The notes beneath the pieces were generated by a model. The model searched no databases and was not told the DNA's origin. It saw only the letters and a program-made list of their open reading frames with translations. DNA of 64,000 nt, taken from the NCBI GenBank assembly GCA_000751295.2, contig CCMO02000002.1, forward strand, positions 580,501-644,500. Reading direction: 5' to 3'. The stretch is from a bacterium YEK0313. Its GTDB lineage: Bacteria > Pseudomonadota > Alphaproteobacteria > Rhizobiales > Phreatobacteraceae. Shown piece by piece: positions 15,184-24,204 of this stretch; position 1 is the stretch's first letter; each line of letters starts with the position of its first letter. A program made the position numbers and the translations under genes.

Positions 15184-16218
15184 ATGACTTTCACCACCAC
15201 CCGTCGCGCAGTTCTCGGCGGCGCCGCGCTCGCGGTTCTCTCCCCGGCGCTGCTGCGCGCCCAGGCCCGCCAGCTCAACCTCTATTCCTCGCGCCATTAC
15301 GACACGGACGAGGCGCTCTATACCGACTTCACCAAGACGACCGGCATCACCGTCAACCGGGTCGAGGCGCAGCCCGACCCGCTGATCGAGCGGATGCGCT
15401 CGGAGGGCGCCAATTCCCCGGCCGACATGCTGATCACCGTCGATGCCGGCCGGATCGAGCGCGCCCGCGAGGCCGGCCTGCTGCAGCCCTTCGCCTCGGA
15501 GGCCCTGGCGAGCCGCATTCCCGCGGCCTATCGCGATCCCGAAGGCCACTGGTTCGGCTTCTCGACCCGGGCCCGCGTCTTCCTCGTCTCGCGCGAGCGG
15601 GTCGCCGACGGGGCGATCAGGACCTATGAGGACCTCGCCGATCCCAAATGGAAGGGCAAGGTGCTGATCCGCTCCTCGACCAATGTCTACAACCAGTCGC
15701 TGACCGGTTCGATCCTCGCGGCCCACGGCGCCGAGAAGACCGAGGCCTGGGCGCGCGGCGTGGTCGCCAACTTCGCCCGTCCGCCGCGCGGCGGCGATAC
15801 CGACCAGATCAAGGCGGTGGCGGCCGGCGAAGGCGATATCGGCATTGCCAACACCTATTATTTCGGAGCCCTCGCCCGTTCGACCAAGCCGGAGGACAAG
15901 GCGATCGTCGAGAAGGTCCGCATCGTCTTCCCGAACCAGGGCGACCGCGGCACCCACGTCAACATTTCCGCCGCCGGCATCGCCCGCCACGCCAAGAATA
16001 TCGAGGCTGCGCGCGCCTTCCTCGAATATCTCTCGACCCCCAGCGCCCAGCGCTACTTCGCCCATGGCAATTCGGAATATCCGGCGGTGGCTGGCGTCGA
16101 ATGGCCGGCGGTCCTGACGTCCTGGGGCCAGTTCAAGGCGGACGCGCTGAATGCCGGCGTGTTCGCCCGCAACAATGCGGAAGCGCTGAGGATCATGGAC
16201 CGCGCCGGCTGGAAGTGA
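15184..16218 (+). CDS. Ferric iron ABC transporter, periplasmic binding protein (FbpA/FutA family)
   Basis: This 344-residue protein captures ferric iron in the periplasm for an FbpABC-type importer. A Tat-like signal TTRRAVLGGAALAVL precedes the cleavage region LLRAQA. Iron-ligand tyrosines of the FutA1/FbpA group are visible: His38-Tyr39 in SSRHYDTD, Tyr169 in STNVYNQS, and the paired Tyr225-Tyr226 in IANTYYFGAL. The ATG at 15184 is preferred because it gives the signal peptide directly. The permease follows after four bases. A palindromic site upstream suggests iron control. Tat rather than Sec export is suggested by the RR pair but is not certain. Confidence 0.93.
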   Translation: MTFTTTRRAVLGGAALAVLSPALLRAQARQLNLYSSRHYDTDEALYTDFTKTTGITVNRVEAQPDPLIERMRSEGANSPADMLITVDAGRIERAREAGLLQPFASEALASRIPAAYRDPEGHWFGFSTRARVFLVSRERVADGAIRTYEDLADPKWKGKVLIRSSTNVYNQSLTGSILAAHGAEKTEAWARGVVANFARPPRGGDTDQIKAVAAGEGDIGIANTYYFGALARSTKPEDKAIVEKVRIVFPNQGDRGTHVNISAAGIARHAKNIEAARAFLEYLSTPSAQRYFAHGNSEYPAVAGVEWPAVLTSWGQFKADALNAGVFARNNAEALRIMDRAGWK

Positions 16219-16222
16219 CGGC

Positions 16223-17935
16223 GTGACCGACAGCCTTTTCGATGCCGCGACCGGCGCGGCACGGCCCGACAGCTGGCGCCCGGCCCCCTTGGCCGGGCGC
16301 GGTTTTCTGGTGGCGCTCGCGATCGGCCTCGCCGGCCTCGTCGCCCTGCCGATCCTGGCCGTCGGGACGAGCCTCCTGCGCCCGCCGGGCGCCGCGATCG
16401 GCCATCTCGCCGAGACGGTGCTGCCGGAGATCCTGCTCAACAGCCTGGGGCTGATGGCCTTTGTCAGCCTCGGCACGGCGGTGATCGGGGTCGGCACCGC
16501 ATGGCTCGTGACGCTCTGCCGGTTTCCCGGCTCGCGGGCGCTCGAATGGCTGCTGCTCACGCCGCTCGCCATTCCCGCCTATATCATCGGCTACGCCTAT
16601 ACCGACGCACTGGCCTTTGCCGGCCCCGTCCAGTCGTCGCTGCGCGCGCTCACCGGCTGGTCGCACGGCGACTACTGGTTCCCGAACGTCCAGTCGCTCT
16701 GGGGCGTCAGCACGATGCTGACACTCGTGCTCTATCCATACGTCTTCCTGCTGGCGCGCGCGGCCTTTCTCGACCAGTCGGTCTGCGTGCTGGAGGCCGC
16801 CCGCACGCTCGGAACCGGCCCCTGGGGCGCCTTCTTCCGGGTCGGCCTGCCCATGGCGAGGCCCGCCATTGCCGCCGGCGTGGCGCTGGCGCTGATGGAA
16901 GCTCTGGCCGATTTCGGCACGGTGGAATATTTCGGCGTCACCACCTTCACCACCGCGATCTACCGCACCTGGTTCGGCATGGGCGACCGGGTCGCCGCGT
17001 CGCAGCTCGCCACCGCCCTGCTGATCTTTGTGCTGGCGCTGGTCGCGATCGAGCACGGCGCGCGGCGCGGCCGGCGGTTCAGCTGCGGCGCCCGCCGCCA
17101 CCGGCGTTTGGTGCCGCTGCAGCTGAAGCCGCCGGCCGCGGCCGGCGCGATGCTCGCCTGCGCCCTGCCGGTGCTGGCCGGCTTCGCCATTCCGGTCGCG
17201 GCGCTGATCAGGCTGCACGCCGATGGCGGCGATCCCCTGCTCGGCGCCCGCTTCCTGACCTATGCGCGCAATTCCTTCGTGCTGGCCGGCGCCGCCGCCG
17301 TGCTGACCGCGGGGATCGGCGGCCTCGTCGCCTATGCCGCACGGCTCGCCCCCGGCCTTGCCAGCACGACCGCGATCCGCATCGCCAGCATCGGCTATGC
17401 CGTGCCGGGCACGGTGATCGCGGTCGGCATCCTCGTGCCGCTCGGCGCCTTCGACAATGCGCTCGACGGCTGGGCCAGGGCGACTTTCGGCGCGGGCACC
17501 GGCCTCGTCCTGTCCGGCACGGCCGTGGCGCTGCTCTACGCCTATCTCGTGCGCTTCCTGGCGGTCGCCGTCGGACCGGTCGAGGCCGGCCTGCACAAGA
17601 TCCCCGCAACCTTCGACGCCGCCGCGCGCACGCTCGGCGAGACGCCCTACGGGGTAGCCTTCCGCGTGCACGCGCCGCTGCTGCGCCGTTCACTTCTGAC
17701 CGCCGCCCTGGTCGTCTTCGTCGACACCCTGAAGGAGCTGCCGGCAACCCTGATCATCCGGCCCTTCGATTTCGATACGCTCGCCGTGCGCGTCTACAAC
17801 CTCGCCTCCGACGAGCGGCTCGCCCAGGCCTCGACCGGCGCGCTGGTCATCGTCGCCATCGGGCTCGTGCCGGTGATCCTGATGACGCGGATGATCGCCT
17901 GGGAACGCGCGGCGGGCGAACGCTCGGCTTCGTGA
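16223..17935 (+). CDS. Ferric iron ABC transporter, fused permease (FbpB family)
   Basis: The 570-residue protein contains two tandem six-helix permease units, as in FbpB/CysW-like iron permeases. Each half has an EAA loop for docking the ATPase: EAARTLGTGPWGAFF near residue 193 and AAARTLGETPYGVAFR near residue 469. It starts with a GTG at 16223, four bases beyond the binding-protein stop. No ATP-binding subunit follows: the next gene is on the other strand four bases away. The transporter must borrow an ATPase from elsewhere, or it has lost it. Confidence 0.92.
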   Translation: MTDSLFDAATGAARPDSWRPAPLAGRGFLVALAIGLAGLVALPILAVGTSLLRPPGAAIGHLAETVLPEILLNSLGLMAFVSLGTAVIGVGTAWLVTLCRFPGSRALEWLLLTPLAIPAYIIGYAYTDALAFAGPVQSSLRALTGWSHGDYWFPNVQSLWGVSTMLTLVLYPYVFLLARAAFLDQSVCVLEAARTLGTGPWGAFFRVGLPMARPAIAAGVALALMEALADFGTVEYFGVTTFTTAIYRTWFGMGDRVAASQLATALLIFVLALVAIEHGARRGRRFSCGARRHRRLVPLQLKPPAAAGAMLACALPVLAGFAIPVAALIRLHADGGDPLLGARFLTYARNSFVLAGAAAVLTAGIGGLVAYAARLAPGLASTTAIRIASIGYAVPGTVIAVGILVPLGAFDNALDGWARATFGAGTGLVLSGTAVALLYAYLVRFLAVAVGPVEAGLHKIPATFDAAARTLGETPYGVAFRVHAPLLRRSLLTAALVVFVDTLKELPATLIIRPFDFDTLAVRVYNLASDERLAQASTGALVIVAIGLVPVILMTRMIAWERAAGERSAS

Positions 17936-17938
17936 GGT

Positions 17939-18259
17939 TCAGGCTTCCTCCGCCGGGTCCGGTATATCGAGATCGAGCAGGGCCGAGCTCAGGCCCTTGC
18001 CATGGGCATCGAGCGCCAGCGAGCGGGTGACGCCGCCGCCGAGCGCTTCCTCGAGCACGAAGTTCAGCGCCCCGAGGCTCGGAATTTCGTAACGCGTCAC
18101 CCGGCCGTGGACGATGCCGGCGAAATGGGCGCGCACACGCTCGGCGGTGACATGGCGGACGAGGTGCGGATAGTCGGCCTCGTCGAAGGCGATCAGCGAA
18201 ATGTTCGATATGTTGCCCTTGTCGCCGGTGCGGGAATGGGCAATGGCGCGCAGCTTCAT
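17939..18259 (-). CDS. AtuA-like ferredoxin-fold small subunit
   Basis: This 106-residue protein matches the short ferredoxin-like-fold domain that is either fused to or encoded after AtuA/DUF1446 proteins. The typical opening is MKLRAIAHSRTGDKGNISNI, in which HSRTGDKG is the conserved motif. GALNFVLEEALGGGVTRSL lies in the middle. It follows the AtuA gene by three bases and is certainly cotranscribed. The pair corresponds to the N- and C-terminal parts of longer AtuA homologues. The biochemical role is not established. Confidence 0.87.
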   Translation of the reverse strand: MKLRAIAHSRTGDKGNISNISLIAFDEADYPHLVRHVTAERVRAHFAGIVHGRVTRYEIPSLGALNFVLEEALGGGVTRSLALDAHGKGLSSALLDLDIPDPAEEA

Positions 18260-18262
18260 TGC

Positions 18263-19603
18263 TCAGGGCTCCAGCATGGTGACGGCGGGCGAGACCTTCG
18301 CCTCCGGCAGCAGCACCGAAAGCACCGCCATGACCTCGCGCGCCGATCGCGTCACGCCGCCGCCGCCAGCCGGGCCGTTGGTGTAGAGGGTCTCCACCTC
18401 GCCGCCGATCCGCACCGCCTCGGCGAGGCTGTCGGTGCGCCCCGCGACCCTCAGGCGGACCTCGTAAGGCTCGGCCGCGCCGGCCGCCCGCGCCTCGCCA
18501 TGCAGGGCATCGAGGCCGATCAGGTCGAAGCGCAGCTCGCTCGCCGCGACAGCCGTCAGCGCCAGCCGCTCGCGCACGATGTCACGCGCCAGCCTGGCGC
18601 GGCCGAGCGCGCCGGGCCCGGCATAGGAGATCTGGCCTTCGCCGACGAAGCCGTCGACATAACCGACCGACACCTTGACGAGGCCGGTCTTCGGCCGGCC
18701 GCGCGCACCTTCGACCCGGACCCGGTCGGGCCCGACCGGCGTGACGCGGACCGCGGAGAAGTCTGCGACCACGTCGGGCTGGTAGTAGGCCGAGGGGTCG
18801 TGCACCTCGTAGAGCACCTGCTCCTTGCAGGTCGCCGGCGTGATCAGGCCGCCGCTGCCGTCGACCTTGCCGATGACGATGCCGCCCTCGGCGTCGATCT
18901 CGCCGATCGGGAAGCCGAGGCGGGCAAGGCCCGGCACGTCCTTCACCCCGGGATCGGCGAAATAGCCGCCGGTGATCTGGCCGGCGCATTCCAGGAGATG
19001 TCCGGCGAGCGTGCCGCGGCCGAGCGCGTCCCAGTCGTCCAGCGCCCAGCCGAATTCGTGAACCAGCGGCCCGAGATAGAGCGCGGGATCGCCGACCCGG
19101 CCGGTGACGACGATGTCGGCGCCCGCCGCCAGGGCCGCGGCGATCGGCGCGGCGCCGAGATAGGCGTTCGCCGACACGATGCGGTTGCCGAGCTCGGCCA
19201 CCACGAGGCCGGTCTCCAGCGCGCGATAGGTGCCGGCCTTGACCTCGTCCAGGACGTCGTCGCCGGTGACGGCCGCCACGCGCAGATGGCCGAGCCCGAG
19301 CGCCCGGGCGGTCTCACGCACCTTGGCCGCGGCGGCGAGCGGATTGGCCGCGCCCATATTGGTGACGATCCGGACGCCGCGCGCGGCGGCGGCCGGCAGC
19401 ACGGCGCGCATGCGCGCTTCGAGCAGCGGGTCGAAACCGGCATCGGGATCTTTCAGGCGGGCGGCCTGCGCCAGGGCGATCGTGCGCTCGGCCAGGCATT
19501 CGAATACAAGGTAGTCGAGCGCGCCCTGTTCGGCGAGTTCGACCGCCGGTTCGATCCGATCGCCGGAATAGCCGGCGCCGGCGCCGATGCGGATGGTTCT
19601 CAT
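18263..19603 (-). CDS. Acyclic terpene utilization AtuA family protein (DUF1446)
   Basis: The 446-residue protein is a DUF1446/AtuA homologue. AtuA is required for citronellol/geraniol catabolism in Pseudomonas, but its reaction is unresolved, and most homologues lie in unrelated acyl-CoA or organic-acid clusters. Family features are the opening IRIGAGAGYSGDRIEPA, the TNMGAANP motif near residue 92, ADIVVTGRVGDPALYLGPL in the middle, and GKVDGSGGLITPATCKEQ toward the C-terminal half. Only the partner small subunit lies with it, so the terpene role should not be carried over. The ATG at 19603 is well supported. Confidence 0.85.
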   Translation of the reverse strand: MRTIRIGAGAGYSGDRIEPAVELAEQGALDYLVFECLAERTIALAQAARLKDPDAGFDPLLEARMRAVLPAAAARGVRIVTNMGAANPLAAAAKVRETARALGLGHLRVAAVTGDDVLDEVKAGTYRALETGLVVAELGNRIVSANAYLGAAPIAAALAAGADIVVTGRVGDPALYLGPLVHEFGWALDDWDALGRGTLAGHLLECAGQITGGYFADPGVKDVPGLARLGFPIGEIDAEGGIVIGKVDGSGGLITPATCKEQVLYEVHDPSAYYQPDVVADFSAVRVTPVGPDRVRVEGARGRPKTGLVKVSVGYVDGFVGEGQISYAGPGALGRARLARDIVRERLALTAVAASELRFDLIGLDALHGEARAAGAAEPYEVRLRVAGRTDSLAEAVRIGGEVETLYTNGPAGGGGVTRSAREVMAVLSVLLPEAKVSPAVTMLEP

Positions 19604-19750
19604 GCCGTGCCCTGCCTTTGACCGCGCCGATTGCAGCAGCCGGGACGTTGCCTGTCCAGCCGCCGGCGGCAGGGCTGCCGCCCGCCTCGTGCCCGAATTT
19701 GGACGTTCGCCGTCCGATATCGAGCCCGGGACGGACTTCGGTTCGAGGCG

Positions 19751-20215
19751 TCAGCGCCGGCTGCGGAAGAAATCCTTCAGCAAGGCCGCGGCCGCCGTCT
19801 CGCCGATGCCGCCATAGACCTCGGGCCGGTGATGGCAGGTGGCGTCGCCATAGAGCCGGACGCCATGATCGACGGCTCCGCCCTTCGGATCGCCCGTGCC
19901 GTAATAGAGCCGGCGGATGCGGGCGAAGGATATGGCGCCGGCGCACATCGGACAGGGTTCGAGGGTGACATAGAGATCGCAGTCGATGAGCCGCTCGGAG
20001 CCGAGCGCGGCGGCGGCGGCCCGGATCGCCAGGATCTCGGCATGGGCGGTCGGGTCCTTCAGGCCCAGCGTCAGGTTGCCGGCGCGCGCCAGGACGACGC
20101 CGTCGCGCACGATCACCGCGCCGACCGGAACCTCGCCACGCTCGGCGGCGAGCTCGGCCTCCCGCAGCGCGAGATCCATCGGCGTCGGCGCGGCGTCCCT
20201 GCTGTCTCTCGCCAT
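19751..20215 (-). CDS. tadA: tRNA-specific adenosine deaminase TadA
   Basis: TadA converts A34 of tRNA-Arg(ACG) to inosine and is essential in most bacteria. The 154-residue protein has the zinc and catalytic residues of the CDA fold: His58-Ala-Glu60 in DPTAHAEIL, and PCPMC with Cys88 and Cys91. RIRRLYYGTGDPKGGAVDHG follows as in TadA rather than in guanine deaminases. It is divergently placed against the pseudouridine synthase gene with 95 bases between them. An internal ATG at 20179 is an alternative start, removing a 12-residue tail. Confidence 0.93.
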   Translation of the reverse strand: MARDSRDAAPTPMDLALREAELAAERGEVPVGAVIVRDGVVLARAGNLTLGLKDPTAHAEILAIRAAAAALGSERLIDCDLYVTLEPCPMCAGAISFARIRRLYYGTGDPKGGAVDHGVRLYGDATCHHRPEVYGGIGETAAAALLKDFFRSRR

Positions 20216-20310
20216 TTCCTCATCGCTGTGCTAAAGGCGCCGGTTCCTGCCGGGGCACCCGGCCGCGCACGCCTGAAGGCGCCGCGACAACCGCTTCTCA
20301 CGAGATCCCC

Positions 20311-22950
20311 ATGCCCCGCAAGCGCGACGATGATCGTCCGGCCCCGAGCCGGACGCGGAAAACCGTTTCCGAACCGGCCCAGACCAGCGCCGAAACCACC
20401 GAAACCGGCAAGGTCAAGGCGACCAAGGCCAGGGCCAAGGCGGTGAGCGCCGAGACACCGGCGGCCGCCAAGGCGACCAGGACCAAGGCCCCTGCCAAGG
20501 CCGTCGCGGCCGCGCCCGCCGTGGCCGACGCCAAGCCGAAGCGCGCCGCCAAGGCCGCCGCACCGGAGGCCGCGAACGAGCCGACGATGAAGCCGAAGCG
20601 TGCCAAGAAGGACGCTGTCGCGGCCGCCGAGGCCGTCGAGGCGGCGCCGAAGCGCACCACGCGCAAGGCCGCGGCTGCCACCACCGTGGCGGAAGAGCCG
20701 GCCCCGGCGAAGAAGGCCCGCAAGACCGCGCCAAAGGCCGAAGCCGACGCGGCCGAGGCCGAGCCGGCAGAGCGCACCGCACCGAAAGCCGAGGCCAAAC
20801 CGAAGCGCGCGGCCAAGGCCGTCGAGCCCCCGGCGGAGCTTCCCGAATTTCTCGACGACATCGACGAGGATCCGGTGGTCAAGGCGCTCGCCGCCGAGGC
20901 CGGCTTCGAGCCGGCCAAGCGGGCGCCGCGCGAGCGCGACGAGGCACGCGGCCGGTTCGACGACCGCGACGGCAGGCGCGGCGGCCGCGACGAGCGCCCG
21001 CGCCGCTTCGGCGACCGCGACGAGCGGCCCCGCCGCTTCGAGGAGCGTGGCGACCGGCCGCGGCGCGACTGGAACGATGTGCGCGGCAATCGCGACCGCA
21101 ACAGCGTGCCGCGCAGCCGCGACCGCGAGGTCGAGCCGGTCAATCGCGGCGAGGAGCGGATCGCCCGCGTGCTCGCCCGCGCCGGCCTCTGCTCGCGCCG
21201 CGAGGCCGAGGAATGGATCGAAGCCGGCCGGGTCAGCGTCAATGGCGAGGTGCTGACCTCGCCCGCGCTCAACGTCACCCCGCAGGACGTCATCCTGGTC
21301 GATGGCGAGAAGCTCCCCGAGCGCGAGCGCACGCGGCTCTGGCTGTTCCACAAGCCGGCGGGCCTCGTCACCACGACCAGTGATCCCGAGGGCCGGCCGA
21401 CCATTTTCGAGCGCCTGCCCGAAGACCTGCCGCGCGTCATCACCGTCGGCCGGCTGGACATCAACACCGAGGGCCTGCTGCTGCTGACCAATGACGGCGG
21501 CCTGGCGCGGGTTCTGGCCCTGCCGGCCACGGGCTGGCTGCGCCGCTATCGGGTGCGCGCCCATGGCATCATCGACCAGGCGACGCTCGACCGGCTGCGC
21601 GGCGGCATCGAGGTCGACGGCATCGAATACGGACCGATCGAGGCCGAGCTCGACCGCGTCCAGGGCACCAACAGCTGGCTGACGCTGTCGCTGCGCGAGG
21701 GCAAGAACCGCGAGGTCAAGAATGTGCTCGGCGCCATCGGCCTCGACGTCAACCGGCTGATCCGCGTGTCCTTCGGCCCGTTCCAGCTCGGCGAGCTCGC
21801 CGAGGGCGAGGTCGAGGAAATCAAGACGCGGGTGCTGCGCGATCAGCTCGGCGAGGACCTGGCCGAGCTGGCGGGCGTCGAGTTCGACCGCCCGGTGTTC
21901 GAGCGGATCGGCGAGCGCGAGGAGCGGCGCAGCCGCAACGACCGGCCGGCCCGGTTCGAAGCACGCGGCGAACGGCCGCAGCGCGACATGGGCCGGGGGG
22001 ACCGGCCGGGCCGGTTCGGCGATCGCGACGGCCGTCCCTCGCGGTTCGGACGCGACGACGAGCGCGGCGGCCGGTTCGGACGCGACCGGCGGTTCGAGCG
22101 GGACGGCGAGGACGACCGGCCGCGCGGCAAGAGCCCCGAACATCGCTTCGGCTCGCGCGCCCGCATCTGGCGCGACGGCGAGGCCACCGATGCCGGCCCG
22201 ATCCACAAGGCGCGACCGGGCTTCAAGGGCGACCGGGCCCGGAGCGCGCGCGATGACGGCGAGCGCACGTTCAAGCGCGGCGCGCCGCTGACCGATTCCA
22301 AGGGCCGTCGCGTCCGCTTCGAGCGGGTCGGCGGCGACGAGGCGCCGGCGCGCGACCGCGATGCTGGCCGGGACGACCGCGGGTTCCGCGACAGGCCGCG
22401 CCGTTTCGAGGAGCGCGGCGAGCGCTCGTTCGGCGACCGGCCGGATCGCGGCTTCAAGCCGCGTGGCGAGCGCTCGTTCGGCGACCGCTCCGACCGGGGC
22501 TTCAAGCCGCGGGGTGAGCGCTCGTTTGGCGACCGCCCCGACCGCGACTTCAAGCCGAGGGGCGAACGCTCGTTTGGCGACCGCCCGGACCGCGACTTCA
22601 AGCCGCGCGGCGAACGCTCGTTCGGCGACCGCCCCGACCGCGACTTCAAGCCGCGTGGCGAACGCTCGTTCGGCGACCGCCCCGACCGCGATTTCCGCGC
22701 GAAGGGCGACCGGCCGTTCGGCAAGCGCGACGGCGATCGTCCCGATCGCGGCTTCAAGCCGCGCGGCGAGCGCTCGTTCGGCGACCGGCCGAACCGCGGC
22801 AAGGACTTCGGCGGCCGGGATTTCGGCGGCAAGGGCTTCGGCGGCAAGCGCGGCGATCGCCCGGGCGGCGACCGGCCGGGCGGCGGCAAGCCGTTCGGCA
22901 AGGGGCGTCCGCCCGGCGGCCGGCCGGGCGGAGGCAAGCGGGAGCGCTGA
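20311..22950 (+). CDS. RluB/RsuA-family 23S rRNA pseudouridine synthase with long disordered arms
   Basis: The 879-residue protein is about three times the size of a normal RluB (roughly 250-290 residues). Residues 1-279 are Lys/Ala/Pro-rich, then Arg/Asp/Gly-rich. An S4 RNA-binding domain starts near 280 (ERIARVLARAGLCSRREAE). The catalytic domain holds GRLDINTEGLLLLTNDG with Asp383, and the folded part ends near 520. The C-terminal ~360 residues are Arg/Asp/Gly/Phe-rich, including a 16-residue tandem repeat (residues ~702 onward). Such arms probably bind rRNA or promote condensates. rsmD follows after three bases. The target is most likely U2605 of 23S rRNA, by family. Confidence 0.9.
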   Translation: MPRKRDDDRPAPSRTRKTVSEPAQTSAETTETGKVKATKARAKAVSAETPAAAKATRTKAPAKAVAAAPAVADAKPKRAAKAAAPEAANEPTMKPKRAKKDAVAAAEAVEAAPKRTTRKAAAATTVAEEPAPAKKARKTAPKAEADAAEAEPAERTAPKAEAKPKRAAKAVEPPAELPEFLDDIDEDPVVKALAAEAGFEPAKRAPRERDEARGRFDDRDGRRGGRDERPRRFGDRDERPRRFEERGDRPRRDWNDVRGNRDRNSVPRSRDREVEPVNRGEERIARVLARAGLCSRREAEEWIEAGRVSVNGEVLTSPALNVTPQDVILVDGEKLPERERTRLWLFHKPAGLVTTTSDPEGRPTIFERLPEDLPRVITVGRLDINTEGLLLLTNDGGLARVLALPATGWLRRYRVRAHGIIDQATLDRLRGGIEVDGIEYGPIEAELDRVQGTNSWLTLSLREGKNREVKNVLGAIGLDVNRLIRVSFGPFQLGELAEGEVEEIKTRVLRDQLGEDLAELAGVEFDRPVFERIGEREERRSRNDRPARFEARGERPQRDMGRGDRPGRFGDRDGRPSRFGRDDERGGRFGRDRRFERDGEDDRPRGKSPEHRFGSRARIWRDGEATDAGPIHKARPGFKGDRARSARDDGERTFKRGAPLTDSKGRRVRFERVGGDEAPARDRDAGRDDRGFRDRPRRFEERGERSFGDRPDRGFKPRGERSFGDRSDRGFKPRGERSFGDRPDRDFKPRGERSFGDRPDRDFKPRGERSFGDRPDRDFKPRGERSFGDRPDRDFRAKGDRPFGKRDGDRPDRGFKPRGERSFGDRPNRGKDFGGRDFGGKGFGGKRGDRPGGDRPGGGKPFGKGRPPGGRPGGGKRER
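22414..22800 (+). repeat. In-frame 48-base tandem repeat within the pseudouridine synthase gene
   Basis: Six near-identical 48-base units run from 22414 to 22701, each coding RGERSFGDRPDRDFKP with small changes. A degenerate unit with KGDRPFGKRDGDRP and a partial unit up to about 22800 follow. The third to fifth units differ at only a few third-codon positions, which suggests recent slippage or unequal crossover. Copy number may vary between strains. Confidence 0.9.
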
Positions 22951-22953
22951 GGC

Positions 22954-23508
22954 GTGCGCATCGTCGGCGGCCGTTTCAAGGGGCGCACGCTCGCCGGACC
23001 GAAGTCGGACGCCATCCGCCCGACCTCAGACCGCCTGCGCGAGAGCCTGTTCAACGTGCTGGCCCATGGCTATGGCGATGCCTGCGCGGGCGCGCGGGTC
23101 ATCGACCTGTTCGCCGGCACGGGGGCTCTCGCCCTGGAAGCGCTCTCGCGCGGCGCGGTTTTCGCGGCGCTGGTCGATCAGGGCACGGAGGCGCGCGGCA
23201 TCATCCGGGGCAATATCGACGCGCTCGGCCTGTCGGGCGTCACCAATGTGCTCAGGCGCGATGCGACGCGCCTCGGGACGGTCGCGCCCTTCGAGCCGTT
23301 CACGCTGATGTTCTGCGATCCGCCCTACGGCAAGGGTCTTGCCGAACGGGCGCTCGCCTCGGCGCGCGACGGCGGCTGGCTCAGCCCCGGCGCGCTCGTC
23401 GTCGTCGAGGAGACTGCGGACGCGGCGCTCGACCTGCCCGCCGGCTTCGCCGTCGAGGAACGGCGAAGCGCGGGCGACACCCAGCTCGTCATCGCGCGCC
23501 GGGATTGA
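22954..23508 (+). CDS. rsmD: 16S rRNA (guanine966-N2)-methyltransferase RsmD
   Basis: RsmD methylates G966 of 16S rRNA in the small subunit. The 184-residue protein shows the N-terminal RIVGGRFKGRTLAGP, the PTSDRLRESLFNVL block, the SAM-binding VIDLFAGTGALALEALSRGA and the catalytic DPPYGKGL. A GTG at 22954 begins the gene three bases after the pseudouridine synthase stop, so two rRNA-modifying enzymes share a transcript. Confidence 0.95.
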   Translation: MRIVGGRFKGRTLAGPKSDAIRPTSDRLRESLFNVLAHGYGDACAGARVIDLFAGTGALALEALSRGAVFAALVDQGTEARGIIRGNIDALGLSGVTNVLRRDATRLGTVAPFEPFTLMFCDPPYGKGLAERALASARDGGWLSPGALVVVEETADAALDLPAGFAVEERRSAGDTQLVIARRD

Positions 23509-23532
23509 ACCGGCGGCAGGCGTCGGCGCCGG

Positions 23533-23946
23533 CTATTTCTTGAGCAGGTCGCGGATCTCGGTGAGCAGCGCAATGTCGGCCGGCGGGGCAGCCGGCTCGG
23601 CCGGCGCAGCGGCCTGCTGCTTCTTCAGGCGGTTGATCGCCTTGACCAGCATGAACAGGATCCAGGCGATGATCGCGAAGTTCAGCGCGACGGTGATGAA
23701 CTTGCCATAGGCGAGGACGGCGCCCTGCTTCTGGGCGTCGACGAGGTTGCCGGCCGTCACGGCCTTGCTGAGCCCGATGAAATAGTTGGAGAAATCGAGG
23801 CCGCCGATGATCGCGCCGATGATCGGCATGAAGATGTCGCCGACCAGCGAATCGACGATCTTGCCGAAGGCTGCGCCGATGATCACACCGATGGCGAGAT
23901 CGACGACATTGCCTTTGAGCGCGAACTCCCTGAATTCCTTGAGCAT
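23533..23946 (-). CDS. mscL: Large-conductance mechanosensitive channel MscL
   Basis: MscL is a pentameric inner-membrane channel that opens under hypo-osmotic shock. The 137-residue protein matches the family throughout. It has the amphipathic N-terminus MLKEFREFALKGNVVDLAIG, the first helix GVIIGAAFGKIVDSLVGDI, the second helix FITVALNFAIIAWILFMLV, and a C-terminal helical bundle after an Ala/Pro-rich stretch. It converges with rsmD, 24 bases apart, and is a single-gene unit. Confidence 0.95.
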   Translation of the reverse strand: MLKEFREFALKGNVVDLAIGVIIGAAFGKIVDSLVGDIFMPIIGAIIGGLDFSNYFIGLSKAVTAGNLVDAQKQGAVLAYGKFITVALNFAIIAWILFMLVKAINRLKKQQAAAPAEPAAPPADIALLTEIRDLLKK

Positions 23947-24204
23947 CCAGCCCTCCTGCCGGTGAACGCGGCCGGGCGCGCCGCGCGCCTGGCCGCGCTA
24001 CGTTTGGCGGATTCGGCGGCACTTGCAACGTGTTATGGCGTGCGGCGGAGCCGGCATTCGGCAACCGCAGAGCCGCCGTGGCGGTGCGGCAACGGATATT
24101 GGACAGCCGGCGGCCGCCGTGATGAAGTCGGTTTGCCAGCAAAACCGGCGGGTCGCGCCCTGTCGGGCGGATGCAGCGGCGACAGGAAAGGGCCGGGTCA
24201 GTCA

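Noticed and set aside
22414..22800. CRISPR-like array from regularly spaced repeats
   Set aside because: The units are contiguous with no spacers, lie in frame inside a coding region and encode a 16-residue peptide repeat.
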